The notes under the pieces are model-generated. The model saw only the letters and a program-made list of their open reading frames with translations. It searched no databases and was not told the DNA's origin. The position numbers and the translations under genes were made by a program. From NCBI RefSeq assembly GCF_013085345.1, contig NZ_JABFAJ010000003.1:310001-374000 (forward strand): 64,000 nucleotides of DNA, given 5' to 3'. Origin of the DNA: Isoptericola sediminis. GTDB lineage: Bacteria > Actinomycetota > Actinomycetes > Actinomycetales > Cellulomonadaceae. Positions 8,997 to 17,756 of the stretch are shown here, in pieces; position 1 is the first letter of the stretch; each line of letters opens with the position of its first letter.

Positions 8997-10223
8997 TCAC
9001 GTCGCCAGCACGCGCCGGTACACGTCCATGGTGCGCTCGGCGATCGCGGACCAGGCGAAGTGCTCCTGAGCACGACGCCGGCCGGCGGCCCCCATCTCGG
9101 CGGCCCGGGCGGGGTCGCCGGCCAGGTCCGTCAGCGCCGCCGCCAGGTCCCGTTCGAACCGCTCGGGATCGAGCGGCGTGCCCGTGCCGTCGTCGGACTG
9201 CTCGATCGGGACCAGGGTGCCGGTGACGCCGTCGTCCACGACCTCGGGGATGCCGCCGGTGGCCGTCCCGACCACGGGGAGCCCGACGGCCATGGCCTCC
9301 AGGTTGACGATGCCCAGCGGCTCGTACACCGAGGGGCAGACGAAGACGGTCGACGCCGCCAGGACGGCGCACAGCTCGTCGCGCGGCAGCATCTCCTCGA
9401 TCCAGACGACCCCCGCCTCGGGTCCGCCGCCGCGGGCGTCGCGCAGCTCGTCGACCAGCCCGCGCACGTCGGCCATGATCTCCTCGGTGTCCGGGGCGCC
9501 CGCGCACAGGATCACCTGCACCTCGGGCGGCAGCTGGGCCGCGGCGCGCAGGAAGTGCGGCAGCCCCTTCTGCCGGGTGATCCGCCCGACGAACACGACG
9601 GCGGGCCGCTCGGGGTCGATCCCGCGGGCCGCGGCGACCCGCGCCACGGCGTCCCGGTGCGGGCGGACCCAGCCGTCCAGGTCGATGCCGTTGTGCACCA
9701 CGTGCACCCGGTCGGGGTCGAGCTCGGGGTAGCAGCGCAGGATGTCGGCCCGCATCCCGGCGGAGACGGCGATGACACCGGCCGCGCCGAGGTAGGCCGT
9801 CCGCTCGGCCCAGCTCGACACGGCGTACCCGCCGCCGAGCTGCTCGGCCTTCCAGGGCCGCAACGGCTCCAGCGAGTGGGCGGTCACCACGTGCGGGACG
9901 TCGTGCAGCAGCCCGCCGAGATGGCCGGCCATGTTGGCGTACCACGTGTGGGAGTGCACCACGTCGGCCCCGCCGACGTCCTCGGCCATCGCGAGGTCGA
10001 CGCCGAGCGTGCGCAGGGAGGCGTTGGCCGCGGTCAGCGTGCCGGGCACGTCGTAGCCGGTCACGTCGTCGGCGTCCGGTCGCGGGCCGTCGAAGCAGCG
10101 CACGCGCACCTCGGCGTGGTCGCGCAGCACGGCCGAGAGCTCGGCCACGTGCACGCCGGCGCCACCGTAGACGTGCGGGGGGTACTCGCGGGTCAACAGG
10201 TCGATGGTGGGTCGGGTGCTCAC
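8997..10223 (-). CDS. glgA: Glycogen synthase / alpha-maltose-1-phosphate synthase, GT4 family
   Basis: A 408-residue GT4 glycosyltransferase with two Rossmann domains: N-terminal EYPPHVYGGAGVH, donor-binding FVGRITRQKGL, and the C-terminal E-x7-E element in SVYEPLGIVNLEAMA. It matches the actinobacterial GlgA/GlgM type, which uses ADP-glucose; GlgM makes alpha-maltose-1-phosphate for the GlgE route. Divergence from glgC, the ADP-glucose producer, supports the assignment. The start is GTG 10223 with TATGTT 6 nt upstream (leaderless); the family begins this way just before the EYPP motif. Confidence 0.93.
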   Translation of the reverse strand: MSTRPTIDLLTREYPPHVYGGAGVHVAELSAVLRDHAEVRVRCFDGPRPDADDVTGYDVPGTLTAANASLRTLGVDLAMAEDVGGADVVHSHTWYANMAGHLGGLLHDVPHVVTAHSLEPLRPWKAEQLGGGYAVSSWAERTAYLGAAGVIAVSAGMRADILRCYPELDPDRVHVVHNGIDLDGWVRPHRDAVARVAAARGIDPERPAVVFVGRITRQKGLPHFLRAAAQLPPEVQVILCAGAPDTEEIMADVRGLVDELRDARGGGPEAGVVWIEEMLPRDELCAVLAASTVFVCPSVYEPLGIVNLEAMAVGLPVVGTATGGIPEVVDDGVTGTLVPIEQSDDGTGTPLDPERFERDLAAALTDLAGDPARAAEMGAAGRRRAQEHFAWSAIAERTMDVYRRVLAT

Positions 10224-10229
10224 CCGTTC

Positions 10230-10235
10230 AACATA
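10230..10235 (-). promoter_or_regulatory. glgA -10 box TATGTT (leaderless)
   Basis: TATGTT on the minus strand ends 6 nt before the glgA GTG. The glgC -10 box lies about 45 bp away in the opposite direction, making a compact divergent control region of 67 bp. Confidence 0.55.
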
Positions 10236-10278
10236 GCGTCGCCCGCCGCGTCGTGCGGCATGCACGCCGCCGAGGTTC

Positions 10279-10284
10279 TAGGGT
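10279..10284 (+). promoter_or_regulatory. glgC -10 box TAGGGT (leaderless)
   Basis: TAGGGT ends 6 nt before the glgC ATG; no ribosome-binding site intervenes. Confidence 0.55.
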
Positions 10285-10290
10285 CGACCC

Positions 10291-11535
10291 ATGGCGTCGT
10301 CACATCCCCGGGTCCTGGCCATCGTTCTCGCAGGCGGCGAGGGCAAACGACTCATGCCGTTGACGGCACAGCGTGCGAAACCCGCGGTGCCGTTCGGCGG
10401 GATCTACCGGCTCGTCGACTTCGCCCTGTCGAACATCATCAACTCGCAGTACCTGCACGTGGTGGTGCTGACGCAGTACAAGTCGCACTCGCTGGACCGG
10501 CACATCTCCAAGACCTGGCGCATGTCGCCCCTGCTGGGCAACTTCGTCTCCTCGGTCCCGGCCCAGCAGCGCGTCGGCAAGCACTGGTACCTCGGTTCGG
10601 CCGACGCGATCCACCAGTCGCTCAACATCATCGAGGACGAGCGTCCCGACATCGTCGTCGTGGTCGGGGCCGACCACGTCTACCGCATGGACTTCTCCCA
10701 GATGGTCGAGGCGCACGTCGAGTCCGGCGCCCGGGCGACCGTCTCGGCGATCCGCCAGCCCATCGCCCTGGCCGACCAGTTCGGCGTCATCGACGTCGAC
10801 CCGCAGGACCCGACGCGCATCCGGGAGTTCCTCGAGAAGCCCGTCAACCCGGTGGGCCTGCCGGACTCCCCCACCGAGGTGCTGGCCTCGATGGGCAACT
10901 ACGTCTTCGACGCCGACGCCCTGGTCGAGGCCGTCACCAAGGACGCGGCGAACCCGGACTCTCGGCACGACATGGGCGGCGACATCATCCCGGCCTTCGT
11001 CGGCGAGGGCACGGCCGGCGTCTACGACATGATCCGCAACGACGTGCCCGGGGCCACCGACCGCGACCGGTACTACTGGCGCGACGTCGGCACGATCGAC
11101 GCCTACTTCGAGGCGAACAAGGACCTCATCGCCGTCCAGCCGGTGTTCAACCTCTACAACGAGGACTGGCCGCTGTACACGGGGTACACGGGACTGCCAC
11201 CGGCGAAGTTCGTCCACGCCGGGCCCGGCCGGCTGGGGCACGCCGCCGACTCGATCGTCTCACCTGGTGTCCTCGTCTCCGGCGCGACCGTCGCGGGGTC
11301 CATCCTGTCCCCGGGCGTGCACCTGCACTCCTGGGCGACGCTCACCGACTCGGTCGTGATGGACGGCGTCCAGGTGCACCGGCACGCCCAGGTCCACCGC
11401 GCCATCCTCGACAAGAACGTGGTGGTGGACGAGCGGGCCCGGATCGGCGTCGACCACGAGGAGGACCGGGCCCGCGGGTTCACCGTCACCGACTCGGGGA
11501 TCACCGTCGTCCCGAAGGGTACTCACGTTGCCTGA
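10291..11535 (+). CDS. glgC: Glucose-1-phosphate adenylyltransferase (ADP-glucose pyrophosphorylase)
   Basis: A 414-residue enzyme making ADP-glucose from glucose-1-phosphate and ATP, the committed step of glycogen and maltosyl-phosphate synthesis. It has the nucleotidyltransferase motif [13 protein letters not shown] (about 12-24), KPAVPFGG, the substrate-binding EKP near residue 189, and a left-handed beta-helix C-terminal domain (about 300-410). Normal length for the family. The start codon sits 6 nt after a TANNNT box. The stop overlaps the serB start. Confidence 0.97.
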   Translation: MASSHPRVLAIVLAGGEGKRLMPLTAQRAKPAVPFGGIYRLVDFALSNIINSQYLHVVVLTQYKSHSLDRHISKTWRMSPLLGNFVSSVPAQQRVGKHWYLGSADAIHQSLNIIEDERPDIVVVVGADHVYRMDFSQMVEAHVESGARATVSAIRQPIALADQFGVIDVDPQDPTRIREFLEKPVNPVGLPDSPTEVLASMGNYVFDADALVEAVTKDAANPDSRHDMGGDIIPAFVGEGTAGVYDMIRNDVPGATDRDRYYWRDVGTIDAYFEANKDLIAVQPVFNLYNEDWPLYTGYTGLPPAKFVHAGPGRLGHAADSIVSPGVLVSGATVAGSILSPGVHLHSWATLTDSVVMDGVQVHRHAQVHRAILDKNVVVDERARIGVDHEEDRARGFTVTDSGITVVPKGTHVA

Positions 11536-12250
11536 CAGCGCCCCGACGCGCCTGCCCGAGCACTCCACCGCACGGCCCCGCCCGGGGCGGCTGGTCGTGA
11601 CCGACGTCGACTCGACGTTCCTGACCCAGGAGGTCATCGAGCTCATCGCCGAGCACGCAGGCACCCGCGAGCAGGTCGCCGCGGTGACCGAGCGGGCGAT
11701 GCGCGGCGAGCTCGACTTCGCCGACTCCCTGCGCGAGCGGGTCGCCACCCTCGCGGGTGTCCCCGTCAGCGCCCTGGACGCCGTCCGCGAGGCCGTGGTG
11801 CTCACGCCGGGCGCGGAGGAGCTCGTGGCCGAGGTGCGACGTCGCGGGTGGGAGTTCGGCCTCGTCTCGGGCGGTTTCGCCGAGGTCCTCGAGCCGCTGG
11901 CGACGTCGCTGGGGATCACGCGCTGGCGGGCCAACCGTCTCGAGGCGGTCGACGGCGTGCTGACCGGTCGCACGACCGGGCCGGTCGTGGACCGCGCGCT
12001 CAAGGAGGCCACGCTGCGGCAGTGGGCCGCCGAGCTCGGGCTGTCGATGGCGGACACCGTGGCGGTCGGGGACGGCGCGAACGACCTGGACATGATCGAC
12101 GCGGCCGGGATCGGGATCGCCTTCGCGGCGAAGCCCGCCGTGCGGGAGCGGGCGCCCTACAGCCTCGACGGCCCGCGCCTGGACGCGGTGCTGCGGATCG
12201 TCGACACGGTCGACGCACGGCGGCCCGCCGCGGACACGCACCCGTCCTGA
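11528..12250 (+). CDS. serB: Phosphoserine phosphatase
   Basis: A 240-residue HAD phosphatase that releases serine from O-phosphoserine. Motif I is [10 protein letters not shown] (nucleophile Asp in DVDST), motif II is the Ser in LVSGGF, then Lys in LKEAT and motif [12 protein letters not shown], all SerB hallmarks. It lacks the ACT domains of longer actinobacterial SerB. The proposed start is TTG 11528, overlapping the end of glgC by 8 nt, with a weak AAGGG upstream. A GTG at 11597 is an alternative but would remove the N-terminal 23 residues before motif I. Confidence 0.9.
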   Translation: MPDSAPTRLPEHSTARPRPGRLVVTDVDSTFLTQEVIELIAEHAGTREQVAAVTERAMRGELDFADSLRERVATLAGVPVSALDAVREAVVLTPGAEELVAEVRRRGWEFGLVSGGFAEVLEPLATSLGITRWRANRLEAVDGVLTGRTTGPVVDRALKEATLRQWAAELGLSMADTVAVGDGANDLDMIDAAGIGIAFAAKPAVRERAPYSLDGPRLDAVLRIVDTVDARRPAADTHPS

Positions 12251-12274
12251 GACGACGGGTCGGCTCGTCTCAGG
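12246..12274. terminator. Bidirectional terminator between serB and the SixA-like gene
   Basis: A perfect 10-bp inverted repeat (CCTGAGACGA with TCGTCTCAGG) and a 9-nt loop spans both stop codons of the two convergent genes. Confidence 0.65.
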
Positions 12275-12827
12275 AGGGCCGACCCACCCGCACCAGGGTC
12301 GCGCTGTTCTTCCCCCACCGCGACCAGGGCAGGTCCTCGGCGTGCAGGACGGAGTAGGTCGCCGTCGGCACCCCGACCCGCACCTGGGCGAGCGCGGCGT
12401 CGTCCGAACCGGGGGCCGCCAGGTAGGCCGCCGTGGCGGCCATGGTCGGCTCGTGCCCGACGACGAGAACCGTCGTCACGTCGTCGGCGGCGCCGCGGAC
12501 GAGCTCGAGCACGTCCTTGACGCTGGCGGCGTACAGCTCGTCGCGCACGTCCACCGTGATCGACTCGTGCGACGGCAGGTGCGCGGCGGCCAGCTCCCAG
12601 GTCTGGCGGGTGCGCAGCGCCGAGGAGACGAGCGCCAGGTCGGGGACGAGGTGGGCCGCGGTGAGGGCCGACCCGACCCGACCGGCCTGCTTGCGTCCCC
12701 GCAACGCGAGCGGTCGGTCGGCGTCCGGGACGGGGTCGCTGCCCGGTTCGGCCTTGGCGTGCCTCAGCAGCACGAGACGGCGCCCCTCGCGCGGGACGTC
12801 CGGCGTGTGCGTCGACGACACGTTCAT
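12270..12827 (-). CDS. SixA-like histidine phosphatase
   Basis: A 185-residue branch of the histidine phosphatase superfamily with the catalytic LVLLRHAKAEP (RHA near residue 24) and a second His in VVGHEPTM. The family removes phosphate from phosphohistidine proteins or small phosphoesters; the substrate here is unknown. The ATG at 12827 lies 10 bp after the fabI stop, so it is probably the last gene of a fabG-fabI-sixA transcript. No membrane segments. Confidence 0.88.
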   Translation of the reverse strand: MNVSSTHTPDVPREGRRLVLLRHAKAEPGSDPVPDADRPLALRGRKQAGRVGSALTAAHLVPDLALVSSALRTRQTWELAAAHLPSHESITVDVRDELYAASVKDVLELVRGAADDVTTVLVVGHEPTMAATAAYLAAPGSDDAALAQVRVGVPTATYSVLHAEDLPWSRWGKNSATLVRVGRPS

Positions 12828-12837
12828 CGGGCCGAGA

Positions 12838-13605
12838 TCACTGTCCCATCGCGTGCAGGCCGCCGTCGACGTGCACGATCTCGCCGGTCGTGGCGGGGAA
12901 CCAGTCGGACAGCAGCGCCACGACCGCTCGTGCGGCCGGCTCGGCGGTCGTCTGGTCCCACCCCAGCGGGGCGCGCTTCGGCCAGGCGTCCTCCATGGTC
13001 TCGAAGCCCGGGATGGACTTCGCGGCGGTGGTGCGGATCGGGCCGGCCGAGACGAGGTTGGCCCGGATGCCCTCCGGGCCCAGGTCGCGGGCGACGTACC
13101 GGTTGGCGGACTCCAGACCGGCCTTGGCCACACCCATCCAGTCGTAGACGGGCCAGGCGAACTGGGCGTCGAAGGTCAGGCCGACGTACGAGCCCCCGTC
13201 GGTCATCAGCGGCCGGGCCGCGGTGATGAGCGACTTGTAGGAGAACGTCGAGATCTGGACGGCGGTGGCGACGTCGTCCCACTCGGCCGACAGGAAGTTG
13301 CCGCCCATGACGCTCTGGGGCGCGAACCCGATGGAGTGCACGACCCCGTCGATCCGGTCGGTGTGCTCCCCGACGCGCTCCGCGAGCGCCGCCAGGTCCT
13401 CGCCGCTGGTGACGTCGAGCTCGACGACGGGCGCGGTGACCGGCAGGCGCTTGGCGAAGGCCTGGGTGAGCTTCATCTGACGCCCGAAGGACGTCAGGAC
13501 GACCTCGGCGCCCTCCTGCTGGGCGAGGCGTGCGGCGTGGAAGGCGATGGAGCTGTCCGTGAGGACGCCCGTGACGAGCAGCTTCTTGCCGTCGAGCAGA
13601 GCCAT
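12838..13605 (-). CDS. fabI: Enoyl-[acyl-carrier-protein] reductase (NADH)
   Basis: A 255-residue InhA/FabI-type short-chain reductase for the last step of each fatty-acid elongation cycle. It shows the split glycine-rich NAD motif ending in SSIAFHAA, SIGFAP, and the catalytic Tyr-x6-Lys pair in YDWMGVAK. It is closer to mycobacterial InhA than to E. coli FabI by motif style, which is relevant to isoniazid/triclosan-type inhibition (inference). It follows fabG by 60 bp. Confidence 0.95.
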   Translation of the reverse strand: MALLDGKKLLVTGVLTDSSIAFHAARLAQQEGAEVVLTSFGRQMKLTQAFAKRLPVTAPVVELDVTSGEDLAALAERVGEHTDRIDGVVHSIGFAPQSVMGGNFLSAEWDDVATAVQISTFSYKSLITAARPLMTDGGSYVGLTFDAQFAWPVYDWMGVAKAGLESANRYVARDLGPEGIRANLVSAGPIRTTAAKSIPGFETMEDAWPKRAPLGWDQTTAEPAARAVVALLSDWFPATTGEIVHVDGGLHAMGQ

Positions 13606-13665
13606 GGTGACCTTTCGGTGAAGTTCTTTCCGGAGCGTACTGGGTGGGGATGCCCGAGGGACAGT

Positions 13666-14391
13666 TCAGTGCCCCATGCCGAGGCCGCCGTCGACGGGCA
13701 CGACGGCGCCGGAGACGTAGGCGGCGGCGTCGGAGGCGAGGAACTCGACGACCCCGGCGATCTCGGCGGGGTCGGCGAACCGTCCGGCCGGGATGGAGGA
13801 CTTGTACTTCTTCTGGGTGTCCTCCGGCAGGGCCGCGGTCATGTCGGTCTCCACGAACCCCGGGGCGACGACGTTGGCGGTGATCCCGCGTCCGCCGAGC
13901 TCGCGGGTGATCGACCGGGCCATGCCCACCAGGGCGGCCTTGGTCGAGGAGTAGTTGACCTGCCCGGGGCCGCCGTAGAGGCCGACGACGGAGCCGATGA
14001 GGACGATCCGTCCGGCACGCGCACGGATCATGCCCTTGGAGGCGCGCCGCACGCACCGGAAGGTCCCGGTGAGGTTGACGTCGACGACCTGCTCGAACTC
14101 CTCGTCGCTCATGCGCATCAGGAGCTGGTCGCGCGTCACGCCGGCGTTGGCCACGAGGACGGTCGGCGCGCCGAGCTGTTGCTCGATCTCGGTGAACGCG
14201 GCGTCGACGGCGGCGCTGTCGGTGACGTCGGCGACGAACCCGTGCACCCCCTCGGGCAGGTCTCCCCCGCGGTAGATCGTCGCGACGGTGTCGCCGGCGG
14301 CGACGAAGCGCTCCGCGATCGCCCGCCCGATGCCGCGCGCGGCCCCGGTCACGACCACGGTGCGACCACCGGTTGCTGCCTGCTCTGCCAC
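13666..14391 (-). CDS. fabG: 3-oxoacyl-[acyl-carrier-protein] reductase
   Basis: A 241-residue short-chain dehydrogenase with the NADP motif TGAARGIGRA (about 14-23), NAGVTRD, and the catalytic Ser...YSSTK. It reduces 3-oxoacyl-ACP with NADPH. The pair with fabI reproduces the mycobacterial fabG1-inhA arrangement. The start is GTG 14391, preceded by GAGAGGAG at 7-8 nt; a longer in-frame ORF upstream has no ribosome-binding site. Confidence 0.94.
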   Translation of the reverse strand: MAEQAATGGRTVVVTGAARGIGRAIAERFVAAGDTVATIYRGGDLPEGVHGFVADVTDSAAVDAAFTEIEQQLGAPTVLVANAGVTRDQLLMRMSDEEFEQVVDVNLTGTFRCVRRASKGMIRARAGRIVLIGSVVGLYGGPGQVNYSSTKAALVGMARSITRELGGRGITANVVAPGFVETDMTAALPEDTQKKYKSSIPAGRFADPAEIAGVVEFLASDAAAYVSGAVVPVDGGLGMGH

Positions 14392-14549
14392 GGGATGCTC
14401 CTCTCGACGACGGGCCGTGCCCGGACGCACGACGTACGCCGCAGCGACCGTACCCGGTCGGCGCCCCCCGGCCGCGCTGACGGCGCGCCACATGTCACGC
14501 CCCGGCGTTGTGGGAACCCTCCAAAATCCGGACCATCGCCAAGCCGCCG

Positions 14550-14555
14550 TAGACT
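14550..14555 (+). promoter_or_regulatory. -10 box TAGACT (leaderless)
   Basis: TAGACT ends 6 nt before the GTG start of the DUF3099 gene. Confidence 0.55.
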
Positions 14556-14561
14556 GACCGG

Positions 14562-14918
14562 GTGAGTACGTCCAGCCCGTCCGAGGTGCACTCGATCACG
14601 GCCGTCCCGACGAACCTGACGGACGACCAGCACCGGCGCATGCGCACGTACCTCATCCAGATGGGTCTGCGCGTCGTGCTCATCATCACCGCGGCGCTGT
14701 TCGTCGACGGCTGGCTGCTGTGGGTGTTCGTCGCCGGGGCCGTGATCCTGCCGTACACGGCCGTGCTCTTCGCGAACGCGGGTCGCGACCGGTCGGCCCG
14801 GGACGTCGAGGCCGTCCCGCCGACGATGCCGCCCGAGCTGCCCGCGAGCGCCTCGGCCCCGCAGGAGGAGATCCGCATCGTCGAGCAGACCGACGACCCC
14901 GACCGGAAGGACGACTGA
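14562..14918 (+). CDS. DUF3099 family membrane protein
   Basis: A 118-residue actinobacterial protein with an N-terminal ITAVPxNLTDDQHRRMRTYLIQMG stretch typical of DUF3099, two membrane spans (about 38-72) and an acidic, Pro/Ala-rich cytoplasmic tail. Function unknown. It heads a tight three-gene unit (DUF3099, small Cys/His protein, SURF1) joined by overlapping stop/start codons, which suggests a link to membrane or oxidase assembly (inference). Confidence 0.85.
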   Translation: MSTSSPSEVHSITAVPTNLTDDQHRRMRTYLIQMGLRVVLIITAALFVDGWLLWVFVAGAVILPYTAVLFANAGRDRSARDVEAVPPTMPPELPASASAPQEEIRIVEQTDDPDRKDD

Positions 14919-15157
14919 TGGACGTGCTCGGCCTGGGGGCCGACCCCGTCGCCGACGACGCCCTGGTCTGCTCCGCCAAGGGCTGCCACGCGGACGCGCG
15001 CTGGGGTCTGCTGTGGAACAACCCGCGGCTGCACACGCCCGAACGGCGCAAGGTGTGGCTCGCCTGCGACGACCACCGCGACCACCTCGAGCAGTTCCTC
15101 GGTGCCCGGAGCTTCTGGAAGCAGACCGTCGGGGTCGACGAGCTGGAGCGTGCGTGA
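14918..15157 (+). CDS. Small Cys/His protein, possible zinc ribbon
   Basis: A 79-residue protein whose spaced C18...C23-H24...C50-x2-H53 pattern, with conserved Trp residues between, looks like a small metal-binding ribbon. Similar proteins are widespread in actinobacteria and sometimes misnamed acetone carboxylase. The ATG overlaps the DUF3099 stop by one base (TGATG) and its own stop overlaps the SURF1 start (GTGA), so translation is coupled to both. Role unknown; a part in oxidase assembly is only a guess from position. Confidence 0.75.
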   Translation: MDVLGLGADPVADDALVCSAKGCHADARWGLLWNNPRLHTPERRKVWLACDDHRDHLEQFLGARSFWKQTVGVDELERA

Positions 15158-16047
15158 AGCGGACCCGCCGTCAGTGGGTCACGCTCGGTCTGGCCGCCGT
15201 GCTGCTGGCGTCCCTGTGCGTCCTGGCCGCCTTCTGGCAGTGGCACCGGTACACCGACCGCCAGGCGCAGATCGACCTCGTCGAGACCAACTACACCGCC
15301 GCGCCGGAGCCGCTGTCGGCGTTCGTGACCGGCCCCGGGGACACCCTCGCTCCTGAGGACGTGTGGCGGCCGGCCGAGGTCACGGGCGAGTACGTCCCGG
15401 AGAGCACCGTGCTGCTGCGCAACCGGCCGGTCGGCGGCACGCCCGGGTTCCACCTGCTGGTCCCGCTGCGCACGGAGCTGGACGGGCAGGAGACGGTACT
15501 GGTGGTCGACCGCGGTTTCGTCCCCCTGGGTGCGGACGCCACCGAGCCGGCCCTCGTCCCGGAGCCGCCGTCCGGCGAGGTCACCGTGACCGTGACGCTG
15601 CGCGCCGACGAGCCGGCCTCCGACCGGGGCGCGCCGTCGGGCACCGTGGTGCGGATCAACACCGACCAGGTGCTCGCCCGGGGCCCGGAGGGCGGCTCGT
15701 GGGCGCAGGGCGCCACGGTCGGCGCCTACGGGCAGCTGCGTGCCGAGGACCCGGCCGCTGCCGAGACCCCGGTGGCGCTCCCCCGCCCGGACACCGACCC
15801 CGGCTCCCACCTGAGCTACACGTTCCAGTGGGCGATCTTCGCCCTGGGCGCCGTGGGTGGCTACGTGCTGCTCTGGCGCCGCGAGACGCGTGCCGCGACC
15901 GTCACCGCCGGGGAGCTGCTCGCGGCGGAGGACCCGGCGGGGACGTCACGGCCTCGGCGTCAGCGTCGCCGCCGCGTCGACGAGGACTACGAGGACGCCC
16001 TGGTGGACGCCGCCCAGCATCAGGCCAGGGACACCAGCTCGGCGTAG
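15154..16047 (+). CDS. SURF1-like cytochrome oxidase assembly protein
   Basis: A 297-residue protein with the SURF1 architecture: a first membrane span at about 10-28 followed by WQWHRY, a large extracytoplasmic domain with LLRNRPVGGTPGFHLLVPL and VVDRGFVP, and a second span near 225-245 (SYTFQWAIFALGAVGGYVLLW). SURF1 helps insert heme a into subunit I of aa3-type oxidase. The C-terminal 45 residues are Arg/Asp-rich. The start GTG overlaps the preceding stop. Its 3' end overlaps the convergent ABC-F gene by 28 bp. Confidence 0.92.
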   Translation: MKRTRRQWVTLGLAAVLLASLCVLAAFWQWHRYTDRQAQIDLVETNYTAAPEPLSAFVTGPGDTLAPEDVWRPAEVTGEYVPESTVLLRNRPVGGTPGFHLLVPLRTELDGQETVLVVDRGFVPLGADATEPALVPEPPSGEVTVTVTLRADEPASDRGAPSGTVVRINTDQVLARGPEGGSWAQGATVGAYGQLRAEDPAAAETPVALPRPDTDPGSHLSYTFQWAIFALGAVGGYVLLWRRETRAATVTAGELLAAEDPAGTSRPRRQRRRRVDEDYEDALVDAAQHQARDTSSA

Positions 16048-17618
16048 TCGTCCGACCACAGGTCCTCGTCGCCGTCGGGCAGCAGCAGCACCCGCTCCGG
16101 GTTCAGCGCGTCGACCGCACCGTCGTCGTGGGTGACCATGATGACGGCACCCTCGTAGGTGTTCAGCGCCCCGAGGATCTCCCGGCGCGAGGCCGGGTCC
16201 AGGTTGTTCGTCGGCTCGTCGAGCAGCAGCACGTTCGCGCTCGAGACGACCAGCGTGGCCAGCGCCAGGCGGGTCTTCTCCCCGCCGGAGAGCACGTGCG
16301 CGGGCTTGTCGGCGTCGTCGCCGCTGAACAGGAACGACCCCAGCGTGGTGCGCACCTGGGTGTCGGTCAGGTCGGGGGCGGCGTGCCGCAGGTTCTCCAC
16401 GACGGTGGCGTCCATGTCGAGCATGTCGTGCTCCTGGGCGTAGTAGCCCATCTTCAGCCCGTGGCCCGGCAGGATCTCGCCCGTGTCCGGCGTCTCCACA
16501 CCGGCGAGCAGCCGCAGCATCGTCGTCTTGCCCGCACCGTTGAGTCCGAGGATGACGACCCGTGACCCCCGGTCGATCGCCAGGTCGACGCCCGTGAAGA
16601 CCTCCAGCGAGCCGTAGCTCTTGGACAGCTCCCGTGCCATCAGGGGCGTCTTGCCGCAGGGCGACGGCTTGGGGAACCGCAGCGCGGCCACCTTGTCCGT
16701 CTGCCGCTCGCCCTCGGTGCCGGCGAGCATCCGCTCGGCCCGCTTGAGCATGTTCTGCGCGGCGGTCGCCTTGGTGGCCTTGGCGCGCATCTTGTTCGCC
16801 TGGGCGATGAGCGTCTCGGCCTTCTTCTCGGCGTTGGCGCGTTCGCGCCGACGACGGCGCTCGTCCTGCTCGCGCTGCTCCAGGTACTTGTCCCAGCCGA
16901 GGTTGTACTGGTCGAGCTCGCCGCGGTTCGCGTCGAGGTGGAAGACCTTGTTCACGCAGGCGCGCAGCAGCTCGACGTCGTGGGAGATCACGATGAACCC
17001 CCCGGAGTAGGACCGCAGGTACTCGCGCAGCCACACGATGGAGTCGGCGTCGAGGTGGTTCGTGGGCTCGTCGAGCAGCAACGTGTCCACCCCGGAGAAC
17101 AGGATCCGCGCCAGCTCGACCCGGCGGCGCTGGCCGCCGGAGAGCGTGTGCAGCGGCTGGGCGAGGATCCGGTCGTCGAGCGCCAGGTTGCTCGTGATGC
17201 GGTGCGCCTCGGACTCGGCCGAGTACCCGCCCGCCGCGAGGAAACGCGTCTCCAGCTTCGGGTACCGCTCCAGCGCCGCGGCCTGGACCTGCGGGTCCTC
17301 GCTGGCCATTTCCTTCTCGGCCTGGCGCATCCTCGTCATGATGACATCGAGGCCGCGAGCGCTGAGCACCCGGTCCATCGCCACGACGTCGAGGTCTCCG
17401 GTGCGCGGGTCCTGCGGCAGATAGCCGATCTCGTTCCCGCGCGTGATCGTCCCGCCCGCCGGCAGCGTCTCGCCCGCCAGGGTCTTGGTGAGCGTGGTCT
17501 TGCCGGCACCGTTGCGACCGACCAGGCCGACGCGGTCGCCCGGGGCCACGCGGAACGTGGCCTCGTGCAGCAGGGTGCGCGCGCCGAAGCGCAGCTCGAC
17601 GCCGTGGGCCGTGATCAA
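16020..17618 (-). CDS. ABC-F family ATPase (ribosome-acting type)
   Basis: A 532-residue soluble protein with two ABC domains: first Walker A GRNGAGKTT, signature LSGGQRRRVELAR and LLLDEPTNHLD; a charged linker (about 240-300, Arg/Lys-rich); second Walker A GLNGAGKTT, signature LSGGEKTRLALA and LLLDEPTNNLD. There are no membrane segments. ABC-F proteins bind the ribosomal E site and act in translation or antibiotic protection; which applies here cannot be told. The start is an unusual TTG at 17618 with AAGGA about 9 nt upstream; no better start gives an intact N-terminus. Confidence 0.93.
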   Translation of the reverse strand: MITAHGVELRFGARTLLHEATFRVAPGDRVGLVGRNGAGKTTLTKTLAGETLPAGGTITRGNEIGYLPQDPRTGDLDVVAMDRVLSARGLDVIMTRMRQAEKEMASEDPQVQAAALERYPKLETRFLAAGGYSAESEAHRITSNLALDDRILAQPLHTLSGGQRRRVELARILFSGVDTLLLDEPTNHLDADSIVWLREYLRSYSGGFIVISHDVELLRACVNKVFHLDANRGELDQYNLGWDKYLEQREQDERRRRRERANAEKKAETLIAQANKMRAKATKATAAQNMLKRAERMLAGTEGERQTDKVAALRFPKPSPCGKTPLMARELSKSYGSLEVFTGVDLAIDRGSRVVILGLNGAGKTTMLRLLAGVETPDTGEILPGHGLKMGYYAQEHDMLDMDATVVENLRHAAPDLTDTQVRTTLGSFLFSGDDADKPAHVLSGGEKTRLALATLVVSSANVLLLDEPTNNLDPASRREILGALNTYEGAVIMVTHDDGAVDALNPERVLLLPDGDEDLWSDDYAELVSLA

Positions 17619-17744
17619 GGCAGGGGTGTCCTTCGAAAGAGTGCGGGGTCGTGCGCCAGTCTACGGCCCGTCGTCCGCGCCGACAGCGACGCAGGTCACC
17701 CCTCCGGACCGGTCGCGCTGCGGACCTGCGGCACCCGACCTGAG

Positions 17745-17750
17745 TACCGT
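17745..17750 (+). promoter_or_regulatory. -10 box TACCGT (leaderless)
   Basis: TACCGT ends 6 nt before the ATG of the FNT channel gene. This spacing favours the ATG over the in-frame GTG directly after the box. Confidence 0.55.
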
Positions 17751-17756
17751 GTGACC

